The notes: a model not told the origin generated them from the sequence alone. DNA of 64,000 nt from Salvator merianae (GCA_003586115.2 QVOM02000072.1:2694361-2758360), one strand, 5' to 3'; shown: positions 20,906 through 32,635, numbered from the stretch's first letter. Made by a program: numbers and translations.

Positions 20906-21691
20906 CATGGGAATGTGGCCTTCACTGTGAAGAAATGACTAGGTATTGCGCTCTGCCTTTCATTGCTACTGCCATCATTTGATGAAAAGATGCAGACCTG
21001 ATGGGGATTACTGTGGCCCAGTACAACACAAAAACAAGTGAGAAATTTACTTGTGTACCTGTTGAATGATAGGCTGAATATTTTATCAAACAAGAACGCG
21101 TCTGGGTGCACACCCAAACTGGGTGAAAGCCACCCATTCTGCCCGACTGAGTCAGTTGCTGTGGCCAGTGAAACTAAATAGGATGCATCAGTACATATGA
21201 ACAAGCAATCTGTAGTTCAGGGCAACTAGGAAGGAGGAGGAATGGGGGAGTCAAATAAGGATAGGCAGTAGGGAAAGGAGGATATGAAACCATCTAGAAA
21301 ACACAGACAAAGAAAGCCATAAGTGCTGTCAACTGACTCAAAGGATTTCTAGTATAGAGGTGCAAACTCTATTTATAATGTGGGACCCCTGGCTTCACTG
21401 CTGTTGGCAGGAAGAGGACAATTTGCTGTGGACCTGAAGTGGTTTCCGTTCAGAAGATCACACCAGAATTGGTTATTCAGTGCCATAGTCCAGACTTTCT
21501 GTACAGTGGATTTTATCTAGTCCCAATCTATTTCTTCTTGGTTATTCTGCATTGGTGTTCATGTGTGAACAGTAGCCTGGACTATGTCTGGCTGAAGGAG
21601 ATATTCCCAGGGGAGGGAAGGAGATTTCCTGCCCTTTGTCCAGTGCTACTGTCATAACCTCCCCTTCTTTCTTTTCAGCACCACACACTAA
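20906..21691. other. no recognised feature
   Basis: No clear repeat or coding signal; overlapping minus-strand frames near 20866-21204 lack motifs. Confidence 0.35.
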
Positions 21692-22176
21692 GGTTGTGTT
21701 CAGACATAAAAAAGGGCGCCTCAGAAAGACCATGTGTGGCCCTCATGTCCCCAATCTTCTCTCTAATCCGCCTTTTCTAGCACAGAATGTTCATGAAAGG
21801 GGAGGGGGACAGACTGGGGTGTAGTGGCGTAGGAAGGGGGGCATGGGGGGCAGGCTGTCCTGGGAGGCACATGCAGCCAGCCCCTTCTCTGCCCACACAA
21901 CGTGCAAAGTTTCGCCTGAGCACGAGCAGAGCGGCAGCGGGGGTAGGAGGCTGCAGAGAAGGAGAGTGCGGTGCCACGTGGTGGCCGGCAGTTGGTGGGG
22001 CAGCGGCAGGCGTAGGAGACTGCAGGGCAGGGCGTCCTTGCTCGCACTCCTCTGCCACCATGTGGCCCCGGGTGGCCGCTGCTGGGGTGTGAACAATCCC
22101 ACCTCGAAGTTGTCTCTAAGCTGCCTCAGAGGCCCCTCAAAGATCCTTTTTCTTTTTGCTGTACCTGATCGCAGCC
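21692..22176. mobile_element. family F MITE, complete copy with TAA target duplication
   Basis: Starts GGTTGTGTTCAGACATAAAA after TAA (21689-21691) and ends GTACCTGATCGCAGCC before TAA (22177-22179). A 3-bp TWA duplication is typical of PIF/Harbinger elements, as are GG...CC ends. The centre (21830-22080) is a GC-rich insert absent from other F copies. Overlapping frames here (up to 146 codons) are non-coding by-products. Confidence 0.75.
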
Positions 22177-23073
22177 TAAGGTAGAGAGGGAGGGAAAGCC
22201 CTAAGAAAGAGGAATAGTCATGCTTAGCCAAAACCAGTTCTACACCACCACCACCAGCAAGCTCTTAAGCCCACTGGAGTATTTTTCATTATGCAGGGGC
22301 CGGCACCCACCCATCCACTGCCAGCAGGGCCAGTGCCCGCTCCCCCACAAGTGCCCACTCACCTACTGGTGCCGCCTTGCCTGCTAGTGGTGGTGAGGGC
22401 AATGCCCACTTGCCCACAAGCGCCCACTCACCTGCCACTTCTGTCCCTTGGCATGTTGCGTTTGAATGAGAATGAAGAGTAGGCAAATGCACTGAGAACA
22501 TCTGAAGAGGTTGGAAGTCGGGTGGGAGAGAAAGAGCATTTGCTCAGTTCTTACCTTCCTCTCTTCCCCTCCTTTGAGAAATGAATCCATCTTCCCAGCT
22601 TCACTGCACACAATTTTCTGTCTCTCCCCTGTGCCACATAAAACAGGGAAGTCATCAAAAAGCCAGAAGGCAGCAACAAGGAATAGCAGGATGTGTGTTG
22701 GAGGAGGAAACAGTGAGAGCAGGTGTATTGCAGCCTGCCATGCCTTCTGTATAGCAGTTACATGAAGTGAGAAAACCCTCTGCTTTTCAGTGCAAATGCA
22801 AGCTAAACCTTTAAAAAAAAAACTGCCCCCAAGTTGGTGATCATTTTGGCTCAAAAGATAGGGGAAAGTGCCCGGGCGATAAGATATTGAAACTGAGTTG
22901 CCCAAGCACCAGAGTTTCCCTCTCAGCCTCACCAATGTGATCCACAGGTGCGTAGAACTACATTTGGCACTGGGATGGCTGCAGGACTTGCCAGAGAGAT
23001 GAGCTGGGGACTATCCAAAAGTTTTTCGCTTTCCCAAGGCACTCACAACACAGTGAGGCTATTTTACCCATAA
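22177..23073. other. no recognised feature
   Basis: Contains a short imperfect CCCACTCACCTGC-type repetition at 22300-22440. The 183-codon minus-strand frame (22384-22935) has no domain, weak codon bias and crosses low-complexity sequence; treated as chance. Confidence 0.35.
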
Positions 23074-23611
23074 CCTAAGTACTGCCTTCAGGCTGGAGAG
23101 ACAGGCAGGTTGCCTCTAAAGGTCACTTGCAGGGAATTGAGAGCAGGCAACATTTTGCCGTAGTCTTCTGCTTAGGGACATACATGAATGGAATTTGCAT
23201 TTTCAATTCACCGTCGAAGCAAAAATCTGTATTTTTGTTTCGTCAGCAAATCGGACTGTTGAAAAAGGTTTTTTTCATGTTTATTCTCGTGGTTTCCGCA
23301 ATGCCTTCCCCATTGAAAATGCCCTTTTCATGGGTTAAAACACCGCAAAAATGTGAATATTCAAACAAATGTTCCGTTTTTTGCGAGGCCAGAGGCTGGT
23401 TCATTTCGAACTCTGAAAATGCGAAAAAGTGCATTTTCAATTCAATTCAATATCCGAGAACGGGAAATATTCAGTCGAATGTTTGAATGGAAAATGAATT
23501 TTGGACATCTTTACTTGTGCCTGAGAATGCCCAGATGCAACTGTGTGAGACAGGATGCTGGACTATGTGGGCCGTGGGCCGATCCAGCAGGTCTCCTCTT
23601 ATGTTCTTATG
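23074..23611 (+). mobile_element. CR1-type LINE 3' end, split by a hAT-like element
   Basis: The left part has AAGTACTGCCTTCAGGCTGG and GCAGGGAATTGAGAGCAGGC. The right part (from 23514) has GAGAATGCCCAGATGC, GGATGCTGGACTATG and CTTATGTTCTTATG. Together they reconstitute the CR1 3' UTR seen at 56046-56240, separated by 341 bp of foreign sequence. Confidence 0.85.
23173..23513. mobile_element. hAT-like non-autonomous element (AT-rich), copy 2
   Basis: Begins TAGGGACATACATGAATGG, ends TTTTGGACATCTTTA. The flanking octamers CTTCTGCT (23165-23172) and CTTGTGCC (23514-23521) match at 6 of 8 positions, consistent with an aged 8-bp target duplication. The interior is rich in GCATTTTCAATTC-type motifs on both sides. 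Its position inside a CR1 3' end fixes its boundaries independently. Confidence 0.75.
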
Positions 23612-23705
23612 GCCCAGTGAGCTTTGATGGTAGAGCAAGGATTCAAACCGATGCACTCCTGGGTTCTGGCCTAATGGTGTTAATGACTGCACCACTATAG
23701 TTACT
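23612..23705 (-). mobile_element. SINE fragment (tRNA-like head)
   Basis: GGATTCAAACCGATGCACTCC and CTGGGTTCTGGCCTAATGG resemble the inverse of the head in the SINE at 12955-13160. Only a fragment. Confidence 0.4.
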
Positions 23706-24205
23706 TAAAAAGTGACTGATAGGATTACTTATTAACTCGCAGCAGAGGAAGGAGCTGAGAGTGGTGGGTAGGGATGCGGTGGGCTGCCCTCACCGGCCTC
23801 AACACACAAGACAAGAGCAGCGTAATCCAGATATTATGCATTTGATGTGCACTATACATTACATATGTGAATGGAAGTGAAGCATACTTAGTCATCATTT
23901 TATTTAAACTGGAAACAGCATTGTGATGCGGACACATCCCCAGAAGAACTTCAGACAGGAGGAGGGGTGTGGCAGAAGTGGTAAAGTGGTGGCTACCAGT
24001 GCCTATGCATCCTGGGGACATTTTGTTCAAATCCTAACCACTTAGGCAACAAGGCAAGCAGCTAAACTGAGAACAAGATCAATTGCCTCGTGCTGCTATA
24101 CTGTAGCTACTGCTGGAGCCTATGAAATGTTTTGAGACTTAAATGAAGCCGAGGCTGTCGACTTTAGTATTTGAGGCGAGACCTTAGAAGCTCATTTTCA
24201 CAAAT

Positions 24206-24606
24206 GACCTTTTTGCACTTTGCACCTTAGAATAGGATAATTATCCCATTCTAAGGTGGAATGGACCATGCAGTGCAGACACTGTCTGCACTGCGTGGCC
24301 GGAAACCTTACCTGAAGCTGGCTATCGGCATTCACAGTGCAAACACCAGTAGCTGTGCCCAGTCCTCGCCATGGCAGTGGCCAGGAAGCATTCATCGCAC
24401 CAGCCTGGATGCCACAACACCAGGTAAGTGCGCATGCATCTTACCAGGAGGTGACAATCACCTCCTGGTAGGGTTGTGGAGCACTAATTAGTGCTCCACA
24501 GGTAAGAGTGATCAGGAGTGGCTGCTCGCTCCCAGCTGCTCGGGCTTCCACTTGACTAGCAAGTGTTCTAGACACTTGCTAGTAGCAGCAAGTGTGAACA
24601 GGCCCT
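24206..24606. mobile_element. family C DNA element with three perfect hairpins
   Basis: The right end AGCAAGTGTGAACAGGCCC is the family terminus; the left end GACCTTTTTGCACTTTGC is diverged. Internal palindromes: TACCAGGAGGTGA/TCACCTCCTGGTA (24442-24470), TGTGGAGCACTAA/TTAGTGCTCCACA (24475-24500, no loop) and ACTAGCAAGTG/CACTTGCTAGT (24555-24583). The first two recur at 36479-36537. Non-coding. Confidence 0.75.
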
Positions 24607-24719
24607 ATGTCTCTAGAAGTTTTGTTCACAATTAGCAAATTGCTCCTACTCAGTGTGTAGATTAATCCTTGGCAATGGTGCTTTTTTGACTCACATCATC
24701 CTTAGCCATGGCCATTGGG

Positions 24720-25100
24720 ACCAAGCGTCATGCAGTTGGACAGTGTTTGCATGGTGCCATTATGGTGCTGTGACGGCACCATGAGGGGGCAGGGTCTGCA
24801 GGCTTTGAATGCAGGGAGTATTCCACTGGGCCATTTCCTGTACTTGAAGACCCCAGCTGTCATGTTAGCACAGCCAGAGGCAGTGGCAGATGTGTGGTCA
24901 GCACACTGTCACTTCAGAAAGAGCACTATCAGCATAGTGCTCTTCTTGAGGCAGTGGTGTGCTGACCACATGACTACCATTGTTCCAGCTATTCTAAAAT
25001 GGCAGCTGAGGAACCTTTGCTCCCCAGCTACAATGCTGATGGCTAGGGGTCTCCAAACACATGAAATTGCCCTTTGGACCATCTTCTCACTGCTGTGCAA
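24720..25100. mobile_element. family H-like DNA element fragment with long hairpin
   Basis: A hairpin of about 40-bp arms lies at 24889-24972: GTGTGGTCAGCACAC...AGAGCACTAT against ATAGTGCTCTTC...GTGTGCTGACCACA. The following CCCCAGCTACAATGCTGATGG resembles 40222-40245. Frames through the hairpin are mirror images on both strands. Confidence 0.55.
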
Positions 25101-27640
25101 CCCCTGACTTGGAAGAGGCCATTTAGATCCACCTCTTGTTCCATAGAGGAATCAAGATGAAGTTTGTGCATTCACTAGCTTTCATTACTATCCCTTTTCT
25201 AGGTAAGATATACAGTATTCCTTGGTAGTTGTCTTTGTTGGTGGCCAGAGCGTGATGGATTGTATCTGGCCTACATGCTTAGGTCATACACTCCATTTCC
25301 TTCTCTCCTACCTTCCACTCTTCTCAGCATGAATGCAGATATTTTGTTTCTTTTGCTCAAGCATCATTTAAAACAAAACAAGCTGATGTACAATACAAAA
25401 GACAGCAGGAGCAAACACTAGCATCTCTTAGTTATTTTTCACAGTAATTTGAAAAAAGTCCTCTTTTTGGGCCACAGTGCCCATGATCATTGGTCACTGT
25501 GGCTAAGAGTCATGATATCTATCATCCAAAAAAAATATCCCTATTGTTTCACAGTGGAAAAAGAAATGGTAGGAGAAGCAAGACAGACTTTCTGTAGGAG
25601 GAGGAGCAAGAGAAGGACAAGAAGAGTTTTGCAGAAGACTAGTGTTCATCACTATTGGCTGCTTGGATAACCAGCAAAAATAAATAAAATAGATTTTGCT
25701 GTTGTTGCAACAGCCCAACCCAAATGGTGTTTGGAATGGGTAGCATTTACGTGTGAGGACCCCATCGGCACCATCAGAAAAAAATAGGATTGCAGCCTTC
25801 GGTTCCTGAGGTTCTGAAACCGAATCGCAACTACTACCAGAAAATATATAGTTGTTCATAAAATTATGCTGTTGGATTTTTTTTTTTAAAAAAAAATTAT
25901 TTTCAAATTATTTTATGTAGAAACGAACCGTGCATATTTGTTTTTTTAAAAAAGGTCATAGTAAGGGAAACACACAACAATTTACCATTTTTTATTTATT
26001 GTTATTGTATAACAGTTCAATACAAGATAATGTATAAACAAAGAACACTATAATTTACATTGATATATTAAACAAAAAAAAAAACAAGAACAGAGTCACT
26101 TTTTCCAAAAAAAAAAAAAAAAAAGGAGCTCTTATTTTAATTCGGTCCCCCTATTTCTGTGCAAAAGTGACGTTTTAACATGAAATCCCTCTGCCCTCTT
26201 TCATTGTCGAACATCAAATTACCCTGCCATGTTGGGGAGTATTTAAACCATGCCAGTAAGTAGGTCACTTGCTAATTTACTCTTGGTTTATTAGGGGGCT
26301 ACAAAGGAAAAGTAGAATGTTGCTGCTGTATTTGTTAGAGAACAGCTGGAGCTATTGTGCTGGGAGGGGAAATACTTCCCCCTCTGCCCCAAGCAGGGCA
26401 AATATGTTGCATTATCAATACAACAAAGAAGGACAGCACGGAAACAGGAAAGGCTTTTTACTTTCAATTTAATTTTCACCAATTTGCCATGAAGGTTGGA
26501 GTTTTTGCATTTGCCACGGCTGCCTCAATAAAGCATTGTCTGAGAAGGATGCTTTGAGCAATCCTACAACCCCCAGACAGTAAAACGGAGGACTTTATTT
26601 GAACTTGGCCACATTAAGTGTTGAAGTAGCTATTTCTGATTCAAGTGAGAGAAACCTGGATTTGTCTCAGCACTGCACTGTTTCACGGGAAAGCAGCATT
26701 CATAAACTTGTCGTTTTCACAGACTTGGAGTTGGATGACGAATTCCTCCATACTAAACCAGAATGCTCTCCTGGGGCCAGGCCTTGGGAACCTCTGCTTG
26801 TGAAGTAATCTCTAATTTCCTGGTATTCCCACTGGAAATTCTGGTTCTCAGCTGTACTATAGGAATTTTAAAGAGGCAGGCTATCGATTTGGAATTATTG
26901 TTTGATAAATGAAAGGCAGCATCACAAGATGGAACATATGCCAAAATGAATGGATGCTGCACAGCAAGAGAAAAGGAGAAAGGACTGTGCAATTAGGACA
27001 AAAAAATCAAAATCCCATTAAGCAGCCCAGAAAGAATGGAACTGGAACAATTGCTACACAATATTTCTTCTCTTTTTCTTCAACGTAGAACTACACGGTT
27101 ACAGCTACATGGTTAGACAATACAGATAAAATACAGGAGGAAGCTGGAAGAGAGATTCAAGGTCTATCTATACAGAAGCAAATGGTTCAGTCAGCTGAAA
27201 GGCTGCGGATGAGAAATGGGTTACTGTATTTTTACTTATTGGATTTTTTTTGCAGTCGGTGGAAACTGGATTAAATCAAGAAAAAAGTATGGGGTGGTAA
27301 TGGGATGGCGATCACAACAGGTGAGGCGGGTGAAAAATTATTGACAGGGTATCCAATAAGGACAGCATCAGTGAAGGGTGCTGAGCATTTGTGCATGTAA
27401 GCAACACCCAAACCTGAGTCATTCCTAGATGCATTTTCAGAGAGAAATAGGACAGCCTGATATTAAGCCCTACTTCTAGCATTGTGTGAACTCCTGATGT
27501 TGTAGACAGTAACAATCTCATGCATCTGTGGTAGAAATCATAGAGTCTTTATGAAATCTGCAGTGTAGAAGTCCTAAAAATAAACAAACAATATGTGTTG
27601 CACACCTGCGTGAATGATACATAGCTGATCCGTGGGTGGT
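25101..27640. other. no recognised repeat or gene; AT-rich, includes homopolymer runs
   Basis: A/T runs occur near 25875-25900, 25940-25955 and 26107-26124. Around 26150-26560 the sequence is complex and not obviously repetitive, which would fit non-repetitive intergenic or conserved non-coding DNA, but this cannot be judged without comparison. Frames such as 25503-25859 on the minus strand (118 codons) show no domain. Confidence 0.35.
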
Positions 27641-28240
27641 GTAGTTCTGATTACAAAGGGCAGTTTCCACATCAGGACACGCCCTTGTGAAATGTGATAT
27701 GTACTAAAGAAGCCATCACGCTTAAATTCTATGCTGCTTGGCTAAGCAAAAAGGAAAGAAATTTGGAAGTAAAATGGACATTTGCTGGAAAAACCGACAC
27801 AGCTAAGACTTGGGGTGAAGTTACACGTAGGTGGGTTAAATTTGCATTTTTTTAAAAAAGTGTTATCCTTTCCCTGTGGTTTTGGCCTTATCCTCACTTC
27901 AAGGGAAATCCACATGAAATTCAGGCCGCCCACTGTGGCCCAGTCCTGGCTGCTAGCTTTGTCGCCTGGGCCCGGCCTTTGAAGGTCAGGGACAAAATTT
28001 CCTGGCCAACGCAGTTTCTGGCTGGGCCCCTTTCAGCCCAGGTCAACTTCTGGTGGTGCTTTCTGGTGCACCTCCAAAAGGAGCCCCTGCTACATTACAG
28101 AAGCATGCTATCTGCACACCTTTCCTAGTCTGGGATAAGAAGCCTGCTGTGGCTGAGGACCAGGATAGGGCGCCATTTTAGTGCCCTATCCCATTTCATA
28201 GCTTTGTCCAGTACAGACGAAGCGTACTCAGAGGGAGCTA
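27641..28240. mobile_element. family K-like DNA element, degraded
   Basis: CTTCTGGTGGTGCTTTCTGG and GATAGGGCGCCATTTTAGTGC resemble interiors at 29860-30342 and 50152-50610. AAAGGGCAGTTTCCACATC at the left could be a terminus. Ends uncertain. Confidence 0.4.
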
Positions 28241-28670
28241 GACCTTCTCCGTTCTACATTAGTGTGCAGAAGGTCCTCTCCTGGACCCCTTCTTGTTCCA
28301 GAGTTCAGGGAAGTGAAGAAAGAGCATTAAACTGCAATAACATGCAGTTAAAAGAGTTTCTGGAGGACACTCAGGCACCGGGGTGAGGAAACAGTTGCAC
28401 TTCAGTCACAGGTAGTTCTCACCCCTAAGGACTTTGAAGGAGTGTGCTGACTGAAAAGCAGGAAACCCCATTCTTGGGGCGCTCCGTCCAAAAAAAGATG
28501 TCCCCAAGTTGTTGTCTGATACACAATGCCGCCCCCCAAATGCCTGGGCTGGTGGGGTTCCAGATGCCCTTCGAATCCTGCAGCTGAAGCTCAGGCTGCT
28601 CTTTCAGTCCTGTGGCTGGGAAGGGTTAAGACTGTCTGGGCAGGCTTTTGTGGCAGTCCAGAGAAAGGGC

Positions 28671-28718
28671 CACACTTTCCACAGTGTGGAAATCAAACAT
28701 TCTACGGTGGAAAGTGTG
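28671..28718. repeat. short inverted repeat
   Basis: CACACTTTCCACAG pairs with GGTGGAAAGTGTG around a loop of about 22 bp. It probably marks an end of another small DNA element. Confidence 0.55.
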
Positions 28719-28951
28719 AAAACACCCTTAATCTCACAGGGGCATCTCACCTAACCTGGCAATAAGAATGTAATAAGAACAAATTTAGTAACCAGCGAGT
28801 TGCTACCTCTTCATGATATCCCACATGAATTGCTTCAAGCTGTTGCTTCATTCTGTTCAAACAGTATGGGTGGCCTTGTTAATGAAAGTATCTGCAATAT
28901 ACTTATAGGTTAAAGCTATTACAGTAATCTGACAATCTGAGGGGTTTTTTG

Positions 28952-29074
28952 GGCATTATCTAACTCAGAAAATCCACCTTTGGGTTAGATAATGTGGAAA
29001 GAAAGTGATGAGTTCCTTTGCTGATGTGTTTTCTCACTCTGAAAGTGGACTGAAGCTGGATTAAAACTTAGGTG
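28952..29074. mobile_element. family B MITE, right half
   Basis: Starts in the family centre (GCATTATCTAACTCAGAAAA) and continues through TTTGCTGATGTGTTTTCTC to CTGGATTAAAACTTAGGTG. The left arm is absent. Confidence 0.75.
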
Positions 29075-29855
29075 TTTATTCATATTGACATACAGATACT
29101 GCATTTCCTTAATACTTTCACAGGAATTAATTTTGTTAATTTAACACTGGATGGATTTAGATTTGATCAGATATAGCTTTTGACAATTCCCAGAAAGAAC
29201 ATCTAGCTGAGATTTGGGCTCTTTAAGTGTGAGTTTCCTACATTGCAATTAAAACACAAAAAGGAACAAAGGGATGATGATAGAAAACCTTATTTATCAC
29301 TTTATTACCCAGTGGATGGCAACTGAGTGCTTCTTAATAAAATCCGATGCAAGGCACAATTATCTTAGTGTGTCATAGTGGCTGCTGCTGGGAAGTCACT
29401 TGCCGTTTTAAATTTCAAAGGAAATGCAAAAGCAAATTCTGAAGCATGCCTTTGTTTATGTTTAGTGTGTGTACTTGTAGGTTAATTAAATGCTCCCTTG
29501 CCATGAGTATTATCATTTGCCTTAAACTTAAATATTTAAGTGCAGCTCTAACATTTTTTTACAATAAGTAAAAAATAGATAGCAGCTACAGAATAGTTAG
29601 AAAGAGCACATTAGATAAGTTTGTATTAGAATTCAAAATCTGAAGCTACTACCTTTTACAAGAGTTTTGCCAAACAAATTTTAGGTCTGGCTTTAGAATG
29701 GTTGTTAAGATCAGCATCCGAGGCCATGCTTTCAAACCTATCCATATATAAGATTACAGTGGCAGGTCAAAGTGACAGAGCCTTCTTGGTGGTAGTTCTG
29801 TGGACTTATACCTCAGTTAGACATCTCCTGAAACCTTCATGCACTTACCATAATC
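29075..29855. other. no recognised repeat or gene
   Basis: AT-rich, complex sequence. Around 29395-29560 it has octamer-like ATGCAAA and TTAATTAAATG motifs and no repeat signature, a style seen in conserved non-coding elements; purely a suggestion. Confidence 0.25.
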
Positions 29856-30345
29856 CTGGGATATGAAGGGGTCCAGCAGGCTACCATCCGCATGCTAGCA
29901 TGGATTTGAGTAAGCCTCACCCCGTTATCATGCTTCATCCGCATTGGTCAAAGCAATGAACCAGGATATGGTGTGGCACCAAAATGGCACCATATCCTGC
30001 CCCTGCTGTTAACCTCTTTAAAGAGGTCCTCAACCGAACCAGAGCCCATATGCTGGACTATGAAGGGCATGCAGACAGCACACTCTCATAGGCCAGAATT
30101 ACATGGGGAACTGTTCTGGTGGCACACCAGGAAGCACCACTGGAAGTGACACCAGAAGTCAGTGTGCCACAGAAATGGGGCCTCCCAGTAACAGTGAGGG
30201 GCAGAAACCTTTATGGAGCTGGGCTGTGACAGACTGCCTGGATGCAGGAAGTCCTGGGAGCAGGCTACTGCTAGTCTGCTATGTAGACTAAACAATGCTG
30301 TGTGGGCCAGAACAGCCCACAAAGTGTGGAAGGGCCCCTGGTCTT
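29856..30345. mobile_element. family K DNA element
   Basis: CTGGTGGCACACCAGGAAGC, ACTGGAAGTGACACCAG and TTTAAAGAGGTCCTC occur in inverse order and orientation at 50152-50610. The right end CACAAAGTGTGGAAGGGCCCC pairs with the AGGCCCTTTCCATAC end there. Non-coding. Confidence 0.55.
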
Positions 30346-30762
30346 TGTCTTTACCTGTCTTTAAACAGTTCATAAAGAACTTTAATCTCTGAAATCAGAT
30401 TTTAATACATGCTGGATTGCTTTAAAATGAATTATTTTAAATCTTTTTTAGTTCACAGAGGCAAAATTAGCGCAGCTTTGGCACAGCACCACGGTTGTAC
30501 CAAAGCTGCCTAGTTTTGCACACTGCTGGGTTTATAGTGATCCAGAAGTGCACACAAAATGCCCTCCATACCTAATCCCTACTTTCAGCAGATATTGCAC
30601 CTCCAGGTAAATATAAAGAAATGGTTCGTTAGTTTAGAATTCCTTTCTAATGCAAACTGCTGCCATGTGTTTTGTCTATGAAACACTTCCCTATTTTATT
30701 CATTTATGTTTCTTATATGTTAACTTTTCAATACAAGCAACTGTGGGCGTGGTCACACCTTC

Positions 30763-31933
30763 TATTTTAGGAGGACAGAAGCTGTCCTAATTCCTTGGAG
30801 ACCAGACATCAAAGCACGCTTCTGGTTTTTTCGAGGACTTTCCTGGCTGGAATGGAACTATCCTGTCACTGGATGATCCCAGCACTGAGTCTGTTTCAGC
30901 CAGAAGCGGATCCAGACAAAGGGCTGCTGTTCAGGCCAGGTCAGCATCAGCGTGGAGGGCAGCCAGCGGGGTGACATGAGCTGCTACTGCCAGCTGTCCA
31001 CAGAGACTCTTTGCTTCGCCTCACCGCAAGAAGGGCCTGACCCCACCACCTAGACCCCACTGGCACTGCCGCCACTATTCCAGTACCCCCCTGACATCGT
31101 ACCATGCCACAAACACTACACCAAACCAATCCCCTTACCTGGTAAAAAGTAAGCTTCACCACTCCCCTGCACTGCCATGCACACCACCCCCATTGTGCCA
31201 CATCGCCACGGCATGCCCCTACCCCCCTTGCATTGCATCCCTTGCTGTGCCAAGCCCCCCCGTTCTGCTCCCCCACTGTGCCACCCCCCCAGTCAAACCA
31301 CCCCCTGCCATGCCGCCCCCTTCCTCCGCATCACACTACATAAGAACATAAGAACATAAGAGGAGCCTTGCTGGATCAGGCCACGGCCCATCTAGTCCAG
31401 CATTCTGTTCCACACAGTGGCCTACAAATTGCTTCTGGGCATTCTCAAGCAGAAGATAAAGGCAAAACCTTCACCCGCTCTTGACTTCCCACAATTGGTT
31501 TTACAGACATCCTGCCTGTCTTTCCAACCTGGAGGCAGTACCTAGGCATCCATTCTAGTAGCCACTGATACACCTGACTTCCATGAATCTGTCCAATCCC
31601 TTCTTAAAGCCGTCCAGGCTGATGGCTGTCACCACCTCATCCGGTAATAAATTCCACAGACCGACGACCCTCTGGGTGAAAAAATACTTCCCCTTGTCAG
31701 TCCTAATTCTCCTACCCATCAGCTTCAGAGAGTGCCCCCTGGTAAAGTGCCCCCTAGTAAAACTTCACTACACTGAAGTTTACCTTTTACCAGGTGAGGC
31801 ACGAGGGGGATCCATGGAGACTCAGCAGGAGGCATCGTCACTGTTGTTATGGTAGGTGTGACAAGTCTGTTCCAAGCCAAAAACAGCCTGATTTCCTTGT
31901 CCATCCCAGAGGCGACCTGTCCGACTAGGGTGT
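30763..31933. mobile_element. family E DNA element containing a CR1
   Basis: Left end GGGCGTGGTCACACCTTCTATTTTAG; right end AGGGTGTGACTGCAGCC. The interior CCCAGCACTGAGTCTGTTTC and GGATCCAGACAAAGGGCTGC are the inverse of sequence at 61340-61410. A C-rich run (31130-31320) corresponds to the G-rich interior of the other copies. The CR1 at 31341-31745 inserted later. Confidence 0.65.
31341..31745 (-). mobile_element. CR1-type LINE 3' end with ORF2 tail
   Basis: Starts with two TAAGAACA units, the inverse of the (TTCTTATG)n tail, then GGATCAGGCCACGGCCC. From about 31570 the minus strand matches the ORF2 C-terminus at 55850-56035 (FFTQRVV-like and LPDEVV-like segments in inverse reading). 5'-truncated and disrupted. 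Confidence 0.85.
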
Positions 31934-32635
31934 GACTGCAGCCTCTATCACAAACAGAAAAGCAGGATATAAATACCTAATAAAGCAAACACAGCAACTG
32001 CCATAAAGTTTAATTCACAGCGAGAATAAATAGCCATGAGCTCGACTGCACCTGTTGTTTGCCAGGTAGAAATCTGACTACTGAACAACATCATCCCTAA
32101 AACAGCCATTACACTTTTCCAGTTGGAGTGAACTCCCCTTATTCCTTATGAGGAATACAGCGGCCTGTGCTGCTTGAGAACCAGATTAGTCCAGGCTTTA
32201 CTGCACTGATAAGAACCTTTGTGCCAGAAAAGATCACGCATCTGCTCTCCAACATCCTGATAACATTGGGTCTGAAGAACTGTTCCACGTAGGCAGCAGT
32301 CTTCACAACACTGTCTCTGCCTGTTTGGTTGCTTCTTCATGCAAAGGGTCTCCCTGACTCCCCTCTTATGTATTTATGACCTAACCTGGACTTATCTATG
32401 ACCTACGAGAGCTCTGGCTTGTTTATGGTACGGAACACGTTACAGAAAAAGTAATAACTAGCAGAAGTCACATTTTGATGGGATACCAACATGCGGCGAG
32501 GAAGAATTTGATTCCTTAAAATGGTATCTGTGAATGCTACAGCAGAAATTCTATATATAGAATTATTTTTTCTTTCTATTGGTAAAGTGAGCACAAATGC
32601 AGCACTTTGCACTGTTGCAGTTTTCTAGGTTCTAG
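31934..32635. other. no recognised feature
   Basis: Ordinary AT-rich sequence with no repeat or coding signal that I recognise. Confidence 0.35.

Noticed and set aside
22384..22935. 183-codon minus-strand frame
   Set aside because: No recognisable domain, low-complexity segments, overlaps plus-strand frames, and no splice or start context of note.
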